NCBI GenBank assembly: GCA_958496175.1
Contig: OY292278.1
Coordinates: 36,952,001-37,016,000 of the forward strand
DNA length: 64,000 nucleotides
Source: Sisyra terminalis
Lineage: Eukaryota; Arthropoda; Insecta; Neuroptera; Sisyridae
Direction: 5' to 3'
The notes beneath the pieces are model-generated. The model saw nothing but the letters and a program-made list of their open reading frames with translations. It was not told the DNA's origin and ran no database searches. The translations under genes and the position numbers were made by a program. Positions 52,301-57,530 of the stretch are shown here, one piece after another; positions within the stretch are counted from its first letter, which is position 1; each line of letters begins with the position of its first letter.

Positions 52301-55300
52301 TTTTCACTAACTTTTAACAGTTATTATGTTTCAATATGACTTAATTGAGGGAATATAGTTCACAAAAGTAAGCAATAATTATATAAATTTGAACAAAAGC
52401 TCAAAAAAAAAATGTATTTAGGACGTATTTCCCTGATACATATTTCGATTGCTTGGTAACCCGCATTGTTTAGACCGCAGAAATATGTTAGATTGATATA
52501 CTAGACGTTTTAGGGGTTTATACGAAAATAATATTATTTTTTTTGGAATAATGATTTTTTTTTGTTTCATTAAGAAGGGACTACAAAATTCTATCAAGTA
52601 ACAAACTGATACTCGTATATCACTTTAAATATAGACATTTCAAAATATAACCTGGTCCCCTTTGTATAAATAGATATAAATAAAAGGTATAAATAGCGTC
52701 CTCTACTTCCTAAAAGAAATCAAAATATATAACTAATTATAATGTCAATCCCTTGAAACCTAAGCCATTGATGATCCAGTAATAAGAAAACGACTATAAA
52801 AAAATATAACATGGAACGAAAAATTGCTTTATCTACTAACTTATGTAGTTTACATTCACTTTTGCTTAACATATTAACACTTAGGCAGACGATATGTACT
52901 CTGTACGATGTACAAGTATGTAAAGTAAAGATTCTATATTATGAGGAAATAATCTGAATTTGTTCGATACCAATACTAAAATGTTTTCATGATAAAATAA
53001 ATTTAAAAAATAAACAAGTTTTAGCTAAGTTTAAGAACATTTTTAATTAACAGGTGCCACCACATGGTTGAAAATTTTTATGCAACTTATTTTGACTTTT
53101 CAAGATTTAAGTATACTTCTTTTGTTATTGACAGTTAAGACTTCTATTCTAACAGTTTGTTATTAGAAAATAGAAAAAAAAAACACATGGTTTGTTATTA
53201 AAATAGTTAGTAAAATTATAAATTTTAAAACAAATTTTTTAGTATCTGTTCTAATATTTCTTTCTAGAAATTCATTTGAAAGTCCAGGAAGAAGAGGTGA
53301 ACGATGAAAGGTATCCAAATGTCTTCCGTTTGAGAAAACAGGAATTTAAGATTTCAGGATTCAAAAAATGATTTTAAACTGTAATAATTATCAAACCCAC
53401 TTTTTATGTTTACAAGTAAGTTCTATATAATGTACAAGAAATAAGTTGAGTCTTAAATAATTAATTTCTTCAACAAATGAAATCTAATCTCATTTTCTTG
53501 ATTTTTCGTAAAGAAATATAGGAAAAAACCTTACACATTCATTTTTACTATATGTTCAGAGGATAGTTGTTGGAGCGTGCAAATAAGTTAATACATTTTG
53601 TTTAACGCGACGTTTCGCAAAGATTTATTGCTTCTTCATCAACTTATTGACCCACTCCAACAACTATCCTCAAAACATATAGTAAATTTCCCATCAAGGA
53701 TCTGATACACATTAAGAACATTCATTTGTTTTAATTATTTTTAAGTGGAAAAAAAAAATTAACAGACGTTAAAAAATGAAAGTCATTAGTATATATAAAA
53801 TTTCAATCACTAAGTGCCACCTGTTGGCATTATAGAAAAAGACTAATACTTGCCAAGATTGTGTTTTTGAAAATAAGAAACACGCTAGTTCTAAATATAT
53901 TGATTACACTTTAGAAAAACATTGTAACTTTTTATAAAATTATATTGGTCACCTATTTTTGGATCTTTAACGATCAAACTAAGTTCAAATTTCGATAATT
54001 TCTGGAGTATATGAAAATTGCAACATTAAAACTTTAACAATTCGGTAATAAACATGCAAGCTTAAAATTCCTTCATATTCTGAAACTTTAGCATTCCAAA
54101 TGTGAAGCACTTTAATTTTATAAGTTATTACGACAAGAATTCCATTTTATGAAACTTATACTTAAAATTTAAAAAAAAATCCCTTCGTTTTGAATAAACT
54201 ATACACTGATTTTCTTAGAGGGTATTGTTCTATAGGTCTTTTTGTTTATTAAACTTTAAGGCAAGAATTTAAATACTTTTACATGTAAAAAATGTATTTC
54301 TTACCTTAGAATCAATGCCAATCGTTTTGCTGCATTCCTCGCAAGCATTGGCGAAGACGCTTTCGTAACAGGCGACGCAATAGGGATGATCATCCCTCAG
54401 GACGTAGCGCTGTCCCGTCAGAGACTCGTCACATTGCCAGCAGCAGAAATGTGTTCCATGCCAATCCTTGTTCATGGCTTTCGTATATTCCCCACTAAAA
54501 ATTAACTGCAACAAAAAATAAACGAAAACCATATAATCAAACTCTAATGCATTTTCCCCCAACCCTTGAGCCCTTAACACACGCTCGTGTATTTCAGCTG
54601 TCTAATGGCTTGGAAATTTCGAAAATGTAAATCCTTAAAACAAACACATAGATATCAAAGGGGATGTGATTTCACTAATTTGTCATGAGATTTTTGTAAT
54701 GTAATTCTTTGAGGGTTGAACGATATGCCATGTCTTCTCTCCCTTCAGAAAAAAACTATAAAAAATCAGAAGGGTATCGAGCATATAAAAAAAACGTGTA
54801 ATACCTTTGTATGAAAATCCGGGATATGTGCTGATATGCTTTAAGGGTGGTTCAAAAAAAATATACACACAACCCTTAAAAGAAATCAAGATTGAACTTA
54901 TTGAATTTAAATCGTTTTAAGAAAAAAATCGGTGGGTTGATTAGGGGTTGAAAATGGGGTATGAGATTGTGTCTAGTTTCAGGTTTAAAGCCAGATTATT
55001 TTAATGAAAGTTGTAATAGGATTTTGTGATTTGCTTCAAAAGCTTCATCCGCTTTACACCCCCATTGGGGCACTCGTCCCAACCGCACCCGAATTCCATC
55101 CCTTGGTGCATCTGTTTTTCCGACAATTGCATTCAATTACGCTCTTTAGCGATCGAAAAACGAAAAAAAAATTGCGAAGAATTCGAATGGTATGGACTAA
55201 TCCTGACTGTTCCCTTTGCACCGCTGTAATTGTCAGATCGTAACGATCTGCAATGCTGGAAACGCTGGAAAATCCTCCCTTAATCGACATTATCGTAATC

Positions 55301-55903
55301 ATAATCGTAGAGTTTAAGTATGTGAGAGATGTTAACGAACTCAAACGCATTGCTCGTATATATCAATTATATTCTTGGTCGTTTCGTCTTTGGGGATTAA
55401 ATATAAAAGGGATGTTTTTAGGAAATGTTAAAGAGTTAAGAATTTGATAGTCGGAAAGCTTTTAGTCTTTCTATATTTTCGTTTGAATTTATGCATTTTT
55501 TTAATGTTTATTTACGAATGCTTTCTAACAAATTGGGTCTTTAGTGACTCTAGGGTTTGAAGAATCCGTAAACCGAGAAAATATTATAAAACTTGGTCGT
55601 TTAGAGAATTGAACCCAGTAGTTTATCAGTTATGATAATCAAGACCATTGATCCACCAGTAAGGTGAACAGTGTATTTTTTTTGGTGTGTGTATTTTTTT
55701 TATTTGCAGGGGTTGTGTTGATTGTTGCATTCCAGCACATACCCCGGCGCTGCGTCGCCATTGTTGAAATTATTGCTACGTTCGATTTCGGTAATCGTGA
55801 CCTCGGAGACACCGGCGTCGCCACTTTCGCGGCGTTTGCTGGTTTTCTTGACTTTGCGAGTCTTTCGCTCGGTGGTGGTGTACATAACTTCGACATCCGC
55901 CAT
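10515..55903 (-). CDS. Limpet/FHL-type LIM protein, 346-residue isoform
   Basis: Six exons join in phase: 55903-55743, 54494-54305, 48098-47924, 16229-16060, 14146-13960, 10672-10515 (1041 nt including the stop). Residues 1-53 are a basic, Ser/Thr-rich leader. Residues 54-117 hold the second half of the first LIM domain, and four complete LIM domains follow to residue 346. Each full LIM shows C-x2-C, then 18-20 residues, H-x2-C-x2-C-x2-C, then about 17 residues and C-x2-C. The closing motif before the stop is CPECAKQKIM. This is the order found in vertebrate FHL proteins (half LIM plus four) and the sequence is closest to what I know of insect Limpet. The family acts as adaptors in muscle and cytoskeleton and as transcription cofactors, with LIM fingers binding protein and not DNA. 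Introns are 1.25, 6.2, 31.7, 1.9 and 3.3 kb and split each LIM domain after its first zinc pair. The exon 1 junction is the least certain part. Confidence 0.88.
11836..13440 (+). repeat. Tandem ~0.8-kb repeat units with CRE-like palindrome
   Basis: Two diverged units start near 11836 and 12636, with the start of a third near 13437. Shared landmarks are AACGCCTATGGGTCTTCTGT followed by GACGTCA (GATGTCA in unit 2), AGTTCATATATTGAAAA, TACTCAAA...ATAACTT, GTTTCTGTACTGTGACGT and TAGGCATTTTGAATTT. A third copy lies inverted at 61930-63130. No protein is encoded. The family is dispersed, non-autonomous and of unknown class. Confidence 0.75.
13584..13853. mobile_element. Putative MITE with GC-rich ends and a G14 run
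   Basis: The left end reads GAGTGGATTCAGGATTTTTT then GGGGAGGGTGGGC. The right end read in reverse is AAGGGCGGATTTGGGGGTAT then GGGGGCACGTGCCCCC. The ends match imperfectly over the first 12 or so bases (G-GGCGGATT type). The poly-G run at 13806-13819 is next to a CACGTG palindrome. Elements with a 'GGGCGGATCCAGGA..' start are common in invertebrate genomes. Boundaries are approximate. Confidence 0.45.
13960..14146 (-). CDS. LIM gene exon: fourth LIM region
   Basis: Acceptor TTTTGTTTTAG/ATTATT in phase 0, donor ACAG/GTAAAC leaving phase 1; 187 nt. It encodes IITSGGVTYKNEPWHREC, the finger residues FTCSNC, the second finger CAEC, and the CTAC pair that opens the next LIM domain. The SGQRF/AGQRF-type core and FAKRC joint are typical of FHL/Limpet. 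Confidence 0.94.
14147..16059 (-). other. Intron 4 of the LIM gene
   Basis: A 1.9-kb intron with GTACAT donor and TTTAG acceptor. More than a third of it is the TTAA-flanked element at 15201-15922. The part at 14600-15060 has somewhat higher GC and no repeat signature. The open frames there run on both strands without family resemblance, so I see no gene. Confidence 0.85.
15201..15922. mobile_element. TTAA-flanked non-autonomous element, 722 bp
   Basis: The ends are perfect inverted repeats of 19 bases: GGGGGGAAGCTGGTCTAGA at the left, its complement at the right. Both sides are flanked by TTAA (15197-15200 and 15923-15926), the target duplication typical of piggyBac-type transposition. The interior holds only short frames, of which 15576-15812 is the longest and has no transposase motif. 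It sits in intron 4. The end sequence (GGG start) differs from the usual CCC-type piggyBac termini, so the superfamily is inferred from the TTAA alone. Confidence 0.8.
16060..16229 (-). CDS. LIM gene exon: third LIM region
   Basis: Acceptor TTTCTTTACAG/GTACG in phase 1 (2 nt complete the Gly codon), donor AACAAG/GTACAT in phase 0; 170 nt. It encodes TKKMEYKTRQWHEKCFCC, CVC, the second finger CAQC, and CVKC opening the next domain. It is shared by both isoforms: the 47924 donor and the 33990 donor both end in phase 1 and both restore a Gly here. Confidence 0.94.
17462..17610 (+). repeat. tRNA-derived SINE, copy 4
   Basis: Head GGCTGAGTGGTCAAGGTGAC with box B GGGTTCGAATCTC, the best-preserved B box of the family here. 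It is followed by the body TTTACGGATTTTTATAAACC and CGCTAAAGACCTTAGTAG. The tail is AT-rich. Confidence 0.8.
18037..18350. mobile_element. Foldback MITE with ~55-bp inverted ends
   Basis: The two ends pair over about 55 bases. Left has AGAATAAAGTTTGATTTTTT and CTTATAAATTTCGAGCTTTT; right has the complements AAAAGCTCGAAATTTATAAC and AATCGAATTTTATTCTCTTA. The spacer of about 200 bases has no coding sequence. No target duplication is clear. Class unknown. Confidence 0.65.
18580..18765. mobile_element. Possible hAT-like MITE relic
   Basis: The left end is CAGCCACCAAAGTGGTGATT; the right end in reverse is CAGTCGCCAATCTTTTTAAC. The interior repeats ACCAGTGGTCTAC and TTAGTGGTCTATGAG, a pattern common in old hAT-like MITEs. 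End identity is only about 10 of 14 and no target duplication is evident. Confidence 0.35.
22015..22213. mobile_element. Possible hAT-like MITE relic
   Basis: The left end is TAGTGTTTTTCAAACATTTT. The right end in reverse is GGCGTGGTTCTCAAAAGATC, similar in layout to the hAT consensus CAGTGGTTCTCAAAC. An imperfect 8-base flank match (CTTTATAT/CTCTAGTT) is weak. Non-coding. Confidence 0.35.
23955..24048 (+). repeat. Imperfect CAT/CAA trinucleotide tract
   Basis: A run of CATCAT, CAACAC and AATCATAATCA units continues for about 90 bases. Both strands stay open across it only because of the repeat, which explains His/Asn-rich and Ile/Met-rich frames in this place. It is a degraded microsatellite and not a gene. 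Confidence 0.7.
25591..25839. mobile_element. hAT-type MITE with 8-bp target duplication
   Basis: The left end is CAGTGGTTCTTAACCAAGC; the right end in reverse is TAGTGGTTCTTAACCTAAG. The flanks are TACTATGA and TACTATGG, an 8-bp target duplication with one mismatch, as expected for hAT transposition. Length 249 bp, non-coding. A deleted member of the same family is at 50317-50473 in the other orientation. Confidence 0.85.
26402..26608. mobile_element. TA-flanked MITE, near-perfect palindrome
   Basis: Inside flanking TA dinucleotides the ends read AGATAATATATAAGAAGGTA and, in reverse from the right, AGATAATATATAAGAAAGTA. Pairing continues at intervals through TGTGGCGCCG(C/T)CTTAAGTGT almost to the centre. 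TA targets and full palindromy suggest a Tc1/mariner-type MITE. A diverged relative is at about 59085-59225. Confidence 0.8.
27278..27430 (+). repeat. tRNA-derived SINE, copy 5
   Basis: Head GGTGGCCGAGTGGTTAAGGT, the most tRNA-Ser/Leu-like A box of the family. The B box is shortened (GGTGATTCTCG). The body reads GGATTTACAGTTTGTTGTTA and CGTTAAGAACTTTAGCAATT and is more diverged than in other copies. Confidence 0.7.
27662..27875. mobile_element. hAT-type MITE
   Basis: The left end is CAGTGGTCCTCAACCTATGC; the right end in reverse is CATAGGTCTCCAACTTTCTT (12 of the first 16 match). The 8-bp flanks are CTTCAAAG and CTTTAAGG, 6 of 8 alike. It belongs to a different family from the 25591 element. 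Non-coding. Confidence 0.65.
28112..28530 (+). repeat. Tandem duplication, two ~210-bp units
   Basis: Both units contain AAATATTGAAAC, then a (T)nAAATAG stretch, ACGTTATCATCCTGG, CAATTTC/GCAG-AGATT, and a closing ACCCAGGGGTCT/CCCAGGGGTCTG followed by ATATATCAA. Identity is roughly 80% by eye. Non-coding, inside intron 3. Confidence 0.7.
30190..30450. mobile_element. Foldback element family F1, deleted copy
   Basis: The left arm starts ATACAATATATAAAAATATA, then ATTGTGGTCTTATTTATGTA, and includes AGTTCAAAC, ACGTATTACCCAGATACG and the stem CATTGCCAAGCAATC. The right arm keeps only the outer part (GTTACATAAATAAGACCACA, AATACATTTAACGCATATAA). The inner half of the right arm is missing. Fuller copies are at 32445-32845 and 61500-61896. 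Confidence 0.7.
32445..32845. mobile_element. Foldback element family F1, full copy
   Basis: Both arms are present. The left arm reads ACCAAAGTTCAAACAAAATG, CCAAATACGTATTTAGATTG, CAAGTAAT and TAGTGGTC. The right arm reads the complement: CGATCGAAATACGTATTTGG, AACGTCATAAATATATTTTG and GAACTTTGGTTGAAAGTTTA. The arms meet around 32640. Outer ends carry AATATATTGT-type sequence. No coding potential. Confidence 0.7.
33990..34323 (-). CDS. Alternative first coding exon of the LIM gene
   Basis: ATG at 34323 opens 111 codons plus one base and ends at a consensus donor CCAG/GTGAAT. The first 60 residues are low-complexity (Ser, Thr, Gln, Asn); the rest is charged and compact, with IKKAKDAGEDIAILSMFGP and a Cys cluster RCCLGPDC near the end. 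Codon choice is clearly protein-like compared with the surrounding intron. If the donor is not used the frame runs on into intronic sequence for about 50 residues to a stop. I believe it is real because phase, donor and open frame agree. I cannot name a domain in it. Confidence 0.72.
34324..34440 (-). promoter_or_regulatory. Likely 5' leader/promoter region of the internal start exon
   Basis: If the internal exon is a first exon, its leader and promoter must lie here. The minus strand upstream of the ATG reads TTGGGGTGTTGCAAACATG. There is no TATA box at a convincing distance and no clear initiator. No good acceptor AG with a pyrimidine tract precedes the ATG closely, which favours a first exon over an internal one. 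Confidence 0.3.
35560..35760 (+). pseudogene. Possible LINE reverse-transcriptase C-terminal relic
   Basis: Shifting between frames, the plus strand reads RRPSLRWI, then EKWVQVGKSRRMYNN. This resembles the tail of LINE ORF2 proteins (RPxxRWxD, then a W-x-QxAxxRxxW motif). Stops and at least two frame changes interrupt it. There is no full reverse transcriptase nearby. The opposite strand holds a 117-residue open frame that looks accidental. Confidence 0.3.
36860..37065 (+). repeat. Dispersed repeat, copy A
   Basis: It shares a series of blocks with 40050-40285: TATATAAA, TTTGAC, CAGGTT-TACAA-GTAAAA-TAAGATAT, then ATAGCTATG, AGAATATTA, GAAGAAGT and TAATTTTTGAATAG. Ends and class are unknown; no protein. 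Confidence 0.5.
40050..40285 (+). repeat. Dispersed repeat, copy B
   Basis: Second copy of the repeat at 36860-37065. It runs about 30 bases longer because of an insertion in the middle (after TAGAAGGAAAC). Both copies are in the same orientation inside intron 3. Confidence 0.5.
40395..41680. repeat. 1.3-kb palindromic repeat cluster
   Basis: A unit of about 300 bases occurs twice head-to-tail in the left arm (starting near 40395 and 40690) and twice inverted in the right arm, with the turn near 41033. Unit landmarks are AATCCACCGACGGTAA, GCTGAGGATTGTACCG, CGCAATCCCAACGGTAATTA, GAGTAATTAGACTCTCATTA and ACCGGAAAGAAAAT. The right arm is split by a MITE (41259-41408). The arms would form a very stable hairpin. 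No coding capacity. Confidence 0.85.
41259..41408. mobile_element. Nested 150-bp MITE with 10-bp direct repeats
   Basis: The ends are inverted repeats matching 20 of 22 (AAGGTTTATAAAATACACAG at left; AAGGCTTATAAATTACACAG in reverse from the right). The flanks both contain GGAAGAATCC (41249-41258 and 41410-41419), and the other units of the host repeat read through this site uninterrupted, so the insertion is clear. A 9-10-bp duplication suggests a Mutator-like origin. The inside carries GTGACGTA and GACGTCAT. Confidence 0.85.
42149..42277 (+). other. GC-rich coding-like patch, identity unknown
   Basis: About 130 bases of high GC sit in AT-rich intron. The plus-strand frame (from ATG at 42149 to TGA at 42275-42277) uses mostly C- or G-ending codons and encodes an acidic peptide with DGNGDADD and HDDDVEVV, ending MFYGYACGFTN. 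No family is recognised. It could be the last exon of a small nested gene, a conserved element, or foreign sequence. Minus-strand frames are broken by stops. Confidence 0.2.
43612..44262. mobile_element. Putative MITE rich in GTATCT/GTTAC subterminal repeats
   Basis: The left end reads CAGCGCTATCAAAGATATTT; the right end in reverse reads AAGCTGCCAAAAAAATATCT, partly alike. Inside each end, short motifs AAGTATCTAA, AGTTACTTT and AGAAACTAA recur in both orientations. Clustered subterminal repeats are typical of transposase-bound MITEs. No target duplication confirmed, no protein. Confidence 0.45.
44450..44612 (+). repeat. tRNA-derived SINE, copy 6
   Basis: Head CTGGTGGTCGAGTGATCAAG with GTGACCGCTCC, then a B box split by a 10-base insertion (GGTGTTGGGTAATGGGTGTG before AATCTCG). 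Body CGATTTACGAATTTTGATTA and GTCGCTAAAGACCTTGGTAG. It ends with AAAGCGACGGTAAC. Confidence 0.8.
45983..45996 (-). promoter_or_regulatory. CTCF-like motif
   Basis: On the minus strand this reads CCACTAGGTGGCGA, matching 13 of 14 positions of the CTCF core CCASYAGRKGGCRS. A weaker overlapping match follows on the plus strand (CGACTAGGTGGAAG). It lies at the edge of a repeat-poor block in intron 3. CTCF is present in insects with a similar motif, but binding here is only inferred. Confidence 0.35.
46496..46628 (-). repeat. tRNA-derived SINE, copy 7
   Basis: Plus strand reads TAACGTCGCTTTATAACTAC, TTTAGCAACTTTAGGGTTTA, then AACACCTACCAGTTTTGGAG and CTTAACCACTCGGCCACCAG, the best complement of the head. 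About 25 bases of the body (the ATCCGTAAATC part) are deleted. Confidence 0.8.
47924..48098 (-). CDS. LIM gene exon: second LIM region
   Basis: Acceptor TTTTCCTTTAAAG/GATTTG in phase 0, donor GCTG/GTGAGT in phase 1; 175 nt. It encodes DLSYKDKHWHEACFLC, TKC, CGNC and YDAQFASRCDGCGEIFRAG, completing the domain begun by CEEC of the previous exon and opening the third with CDGC. The DLSYKDKHWHEACF block is a hallmark of FHL/Limpet proteins. This exon is absent from the internally started isoform. Confidence 0.94.
48211..48224 (-). promoter_or_regulatory. CTCF-like motif
   Basis: Minus strand GCACTAGATGGCGC matches 13 of 14 positions of the CTCF core. It lies 113 bases upstream (in gene sense) of the second LIM exon's acceptor. 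Function is inferred only. Confidence 0.35.
50317..50473. mobile_element. Truncated hAT MITE, same family as 25591-25839
   Basis: Starts CAGTGGTTCTTAATTTGGGT and continues with GAGTTCCAGGGAACTCAATA, AAAAATCAAATTTTATTTAT and AAATGCGCATAT, in line with the inverse of the 25591 element. The middle is deleted and the far end is lost near 50473. Confidence 0.6.
52310..52485. mobile_element. Foldback element family F1, single arm
   Basis: One arm only: TTTTAACAGTTATTATGTTT at the outer end, then GAACAAAAGCTC, GACGTATTTCCCTGATAC and ATATTTCGATTGCTTGG. The second arm is missing or unrecognisable. Confidence 0.55.
53544..53686. mobile_element. 143-bp foldback element
   Basis: The two ends pair over about 35 bases: TTTACTATATGTTCAGAGGA then TAGTTGTTGGAGCGTG at left, complement at right (one small bulge). 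Inner arms AACTTATT/AATAAGTT also pair. In reverse orientation the loop reads TTGATGAAGAAGCAATAAAT then CTTTGCGAAACGTCGCG, a hammerhead-like arrangement. Not coding. Confidence 0.75.
53814..53827 (-). promoter_or_regulatory. CTCF-like motif
   Basis: Minus strand CCAACAGGTGGCAC matches 13 of 14 positions of the CTCF core. It has the same orientation as the two other sites in this window and lies just downstream (gene sense) of the first LIM exon. Confidence 0.35.
54305..54505 (-). CDS. LIM gene exon: first LIM region, two acceptors
   Basis: From the outer acceptor (TTTTTTGTTGCAG/TTAATT, start 54505, phase 0) the exon is 201 nt and encodes LIFSGEYTKAMNKDWHGTHF onward. From the inner acceptor (TTAATTTTTAG/TGGGG, start 54494, phase 2) it is 190 nt and joins in phase with exon 1 (APG-GEYTK). 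Donor TCTAAG/GTAAGA, phase 0. The finger reads H-x2-H-x2-C-x2-C, then CVAC, so one usual Cys ligand is His, as in known Limpet. CEEC at the end opens the second LIM domain. With the outer acceptor an upstream exon would have to supply the first C-x2-C, completing LIM1. Confidence 0.92.
54506..55742 (-). other. Intron 1 of the LIM gene
   Basis: 1.24 kb, GTATGT donor and the tandem acceptors described for the next exon. A SINE copy (55530-55664) lies about 80 bases inside the donor end. Open frames at 55004-55447 are short, overlap on both strands and show no family, so no gene is called. Confidence 0.75.
55530..55664 (-). repeat. tRNA-derived SINE, copy 8
   Basis: Plus strand reads GGGTCTTTAGTGACTCTAGG, GAATCCGTAAACCGAGAAAA and AATTGAACCCAGTAGTTTAT, then TGATCCACCAGTA. 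The head is degraded but the body order is that of the family. It lies in intron 1 close to the exon 1 donor. Confidence 0.7.
55743..55903 (-). CDS. LIM gene first exon (leader peptide)
   Basis: ATG at 55903 (context TTACAATGG) opens 53 codons plus two bases, ending at CCGGG/GTATGT, a consensus donor. It encodes MADVEVMYTTTERKTRKVKK followed by a Ser/Glu/Thr-rich and Asn-rich stretch ending GDAAP. The basic run near residues 13-25 could serve nuclear localisation, but this is only a guess. Phase 2 fits the inner acceptor of the next exon and gives a total length divisible by three. A weaker downstream GTGCTG donor in phase 0 would fit the outer acceptor instead. Confidence 0.75.
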
Positions 55904-56200
55904 TGTAACAATCGAAATGCAAAGAAAATTCGCGAAAAATTGAACTTAAAATCACTGATAAATCAGGCACTGAATATCACTCAACTAAACGGTGAGATTG
56001 GATTTGGGCGCGTGTTGGAATCAAATTCCCGAAATTGTTCCCGATTTTTTTCCCGTTTCGTTTGTGTCTTAAGACGATCGCTGTTTGGTCGAAACTAAAA
56101 GCCTGTGAAATGGGTAACGTGGACGAGGTGGTGGTGTTTCTGGCGCTCCACTCCTGGTCGCCTCCAGACATTCACACACAACGTTCCCGTTCGTGTTCCC
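55904..56200 (-). promoter_or_regulatory. Leader and probable promoter of exon 1
   Basis: Minus-strand TCAGTG, the arthropod initiator core, occurs at 55973-55968 and 55958-55953, giving 5' leaders of about 68 and 53 bases. No TATA box stands at -30. The block up to 56200 is richer in GC and CG dinucleotides than its surroundings. Plus-strand open frames across it (for example 55664-56098) mirror exon 1 and are not genes. Confidence 0.4.
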
Positions 56201-57220
56201 GATTATTTTTAGATCCCGCATCATCATCATATCTCACAACAGTCGGGCAAAAGCAAAACAGGCCTTGCCTTGCCTTCTTTACCTTCCCATGCCATATGGA
56301 ACAGAAAGTGCCGCGTGCACAATATCAAAACGTCCCGAAATCATTTCGAAAATTTTCTCTATCTTTCGATTTCGACCATGACGACGCCGATTATCGTGAA
56401 TATCATTGCCACCAGGCTTAATCCCAAAGGTCCTTCGCCAAATCCCCATTTACAACACTGACATATTTACTAAAATGTTATCCTAGTCTTAAGATATACG
56501 CCACAATTTATGATACCTACTCATATGTCATAATTGCATTTTTTTTAACAAAAAAAGCAAACAATTTAACATTTTAATCAATTTTCGCCATTTTCCCCTC
56601 ATGTTGTAACTCTTCATTTTTTTAAAATTTTTTCGACAACCATTGATTAGTCAAACGACATTCATTAGAAAGAAAAAAGCAAATTGGCATAGATTTCCCA
56701 AAGCCAACCTTCTCGTTAATTGCTAGATGTCGAAAAATATTTCTTGTTTTTTTTTTTGAGTTATAAAAAATAAAATTCATAAATTAATAATTTTAATCTC
56801 TCTCACCTCAAAATTAATTTGTTTACTTTAGTAATTTAAAAAAAGAACGAAAACACTTTGAAATAACCTGTTAAACCTTGATGTTCTTTTATTGGAAAAA
56901 TGTCATTTATGTATCATTATAGGTAAACATTAAAAATAGTAAAATTAGCAGACTCTAAACAAATCGAGAAGCTTTTGTTATTTGCAATAAAGCACAGAAA
57001 TAAAGCTTTAGAGGTAAAAAATAAGATTTAATGTACAAGCTACATCCTACATATGGAACACCCGTATCCTATATGGGATAACATATATCGGTTAGATGGC
57101 GCTTGCCCTTCAGAGGGGCTTAAACATTTGACATCTGGAAACATCTTAGGATTTTTTCCCCTTGTTCGAAAGGCCAAAAGAAAAACAGGGGTTGATTAAA
57201 AAAATATGATAAAACAATCT

Positions 57221-57530
57221 CTAAAGCAACCCCTTCACGCTCAATATTATACAATATTTTGGTTTGTGCAATAAAATTGATCGTGTATGGGCGATATTGA
57301 AAGATTGGACAATATATTGTGTAATTTTCAAAATCTTGAAAATATATTGTACAAACGGTTAAATACTATGTCATCAATATCGCACAATCGTCAATATCGC
57401 CTTCACACGATACAATATATTGCACAAACCAACATATTGTACAATAATATTGACCGTCTAAGGACCGCCGTCAATATATTGTGCAACCTATATTGCACAA
57501 TAATATTGAGCGATTAGGGGCTGCTTAAGA
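57221..57530. mobile_element. MITE with AATATATTG-rich interior
   Basis: The left end reads AGCAACCCCTTCACGCTCAA then TATTATACAATAT; the right end in reverse reads AGCAGCCCCTAATCGCTCAA then TATTATTGTGCAATAT. Between them the palindromic motif CAATATATTG with flanking TGCAC/GTACA recurs about eight times in both orientations. No coding sequence; target duplication unresolved. Confidence 0.7.

Larger units (their letters stand above)
48099..54304 (-). other. Intron 2 of the LIM gene
   Basis: 6.2 kb, GTAAGA donor and TTTAAAG acceptor. It holds two CTCF-like motifs (48211 and 53814), a truncated hAT MITE (50317), an F1 foldback arm (52310) and a short foldback element (53544). The remainder is AT-rich with no exon-like frame. 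The frame at 49370-49585 is short and has no recognisable content. Confidence 0.85.

Noticed and set aside
55664..56098. 144-residue plus-strand frame and overlapping frames on both strands
   Set aside because: It mirrors exon 1 and its leader. Higher GC lowers stop frequency on all frames here. No domain.
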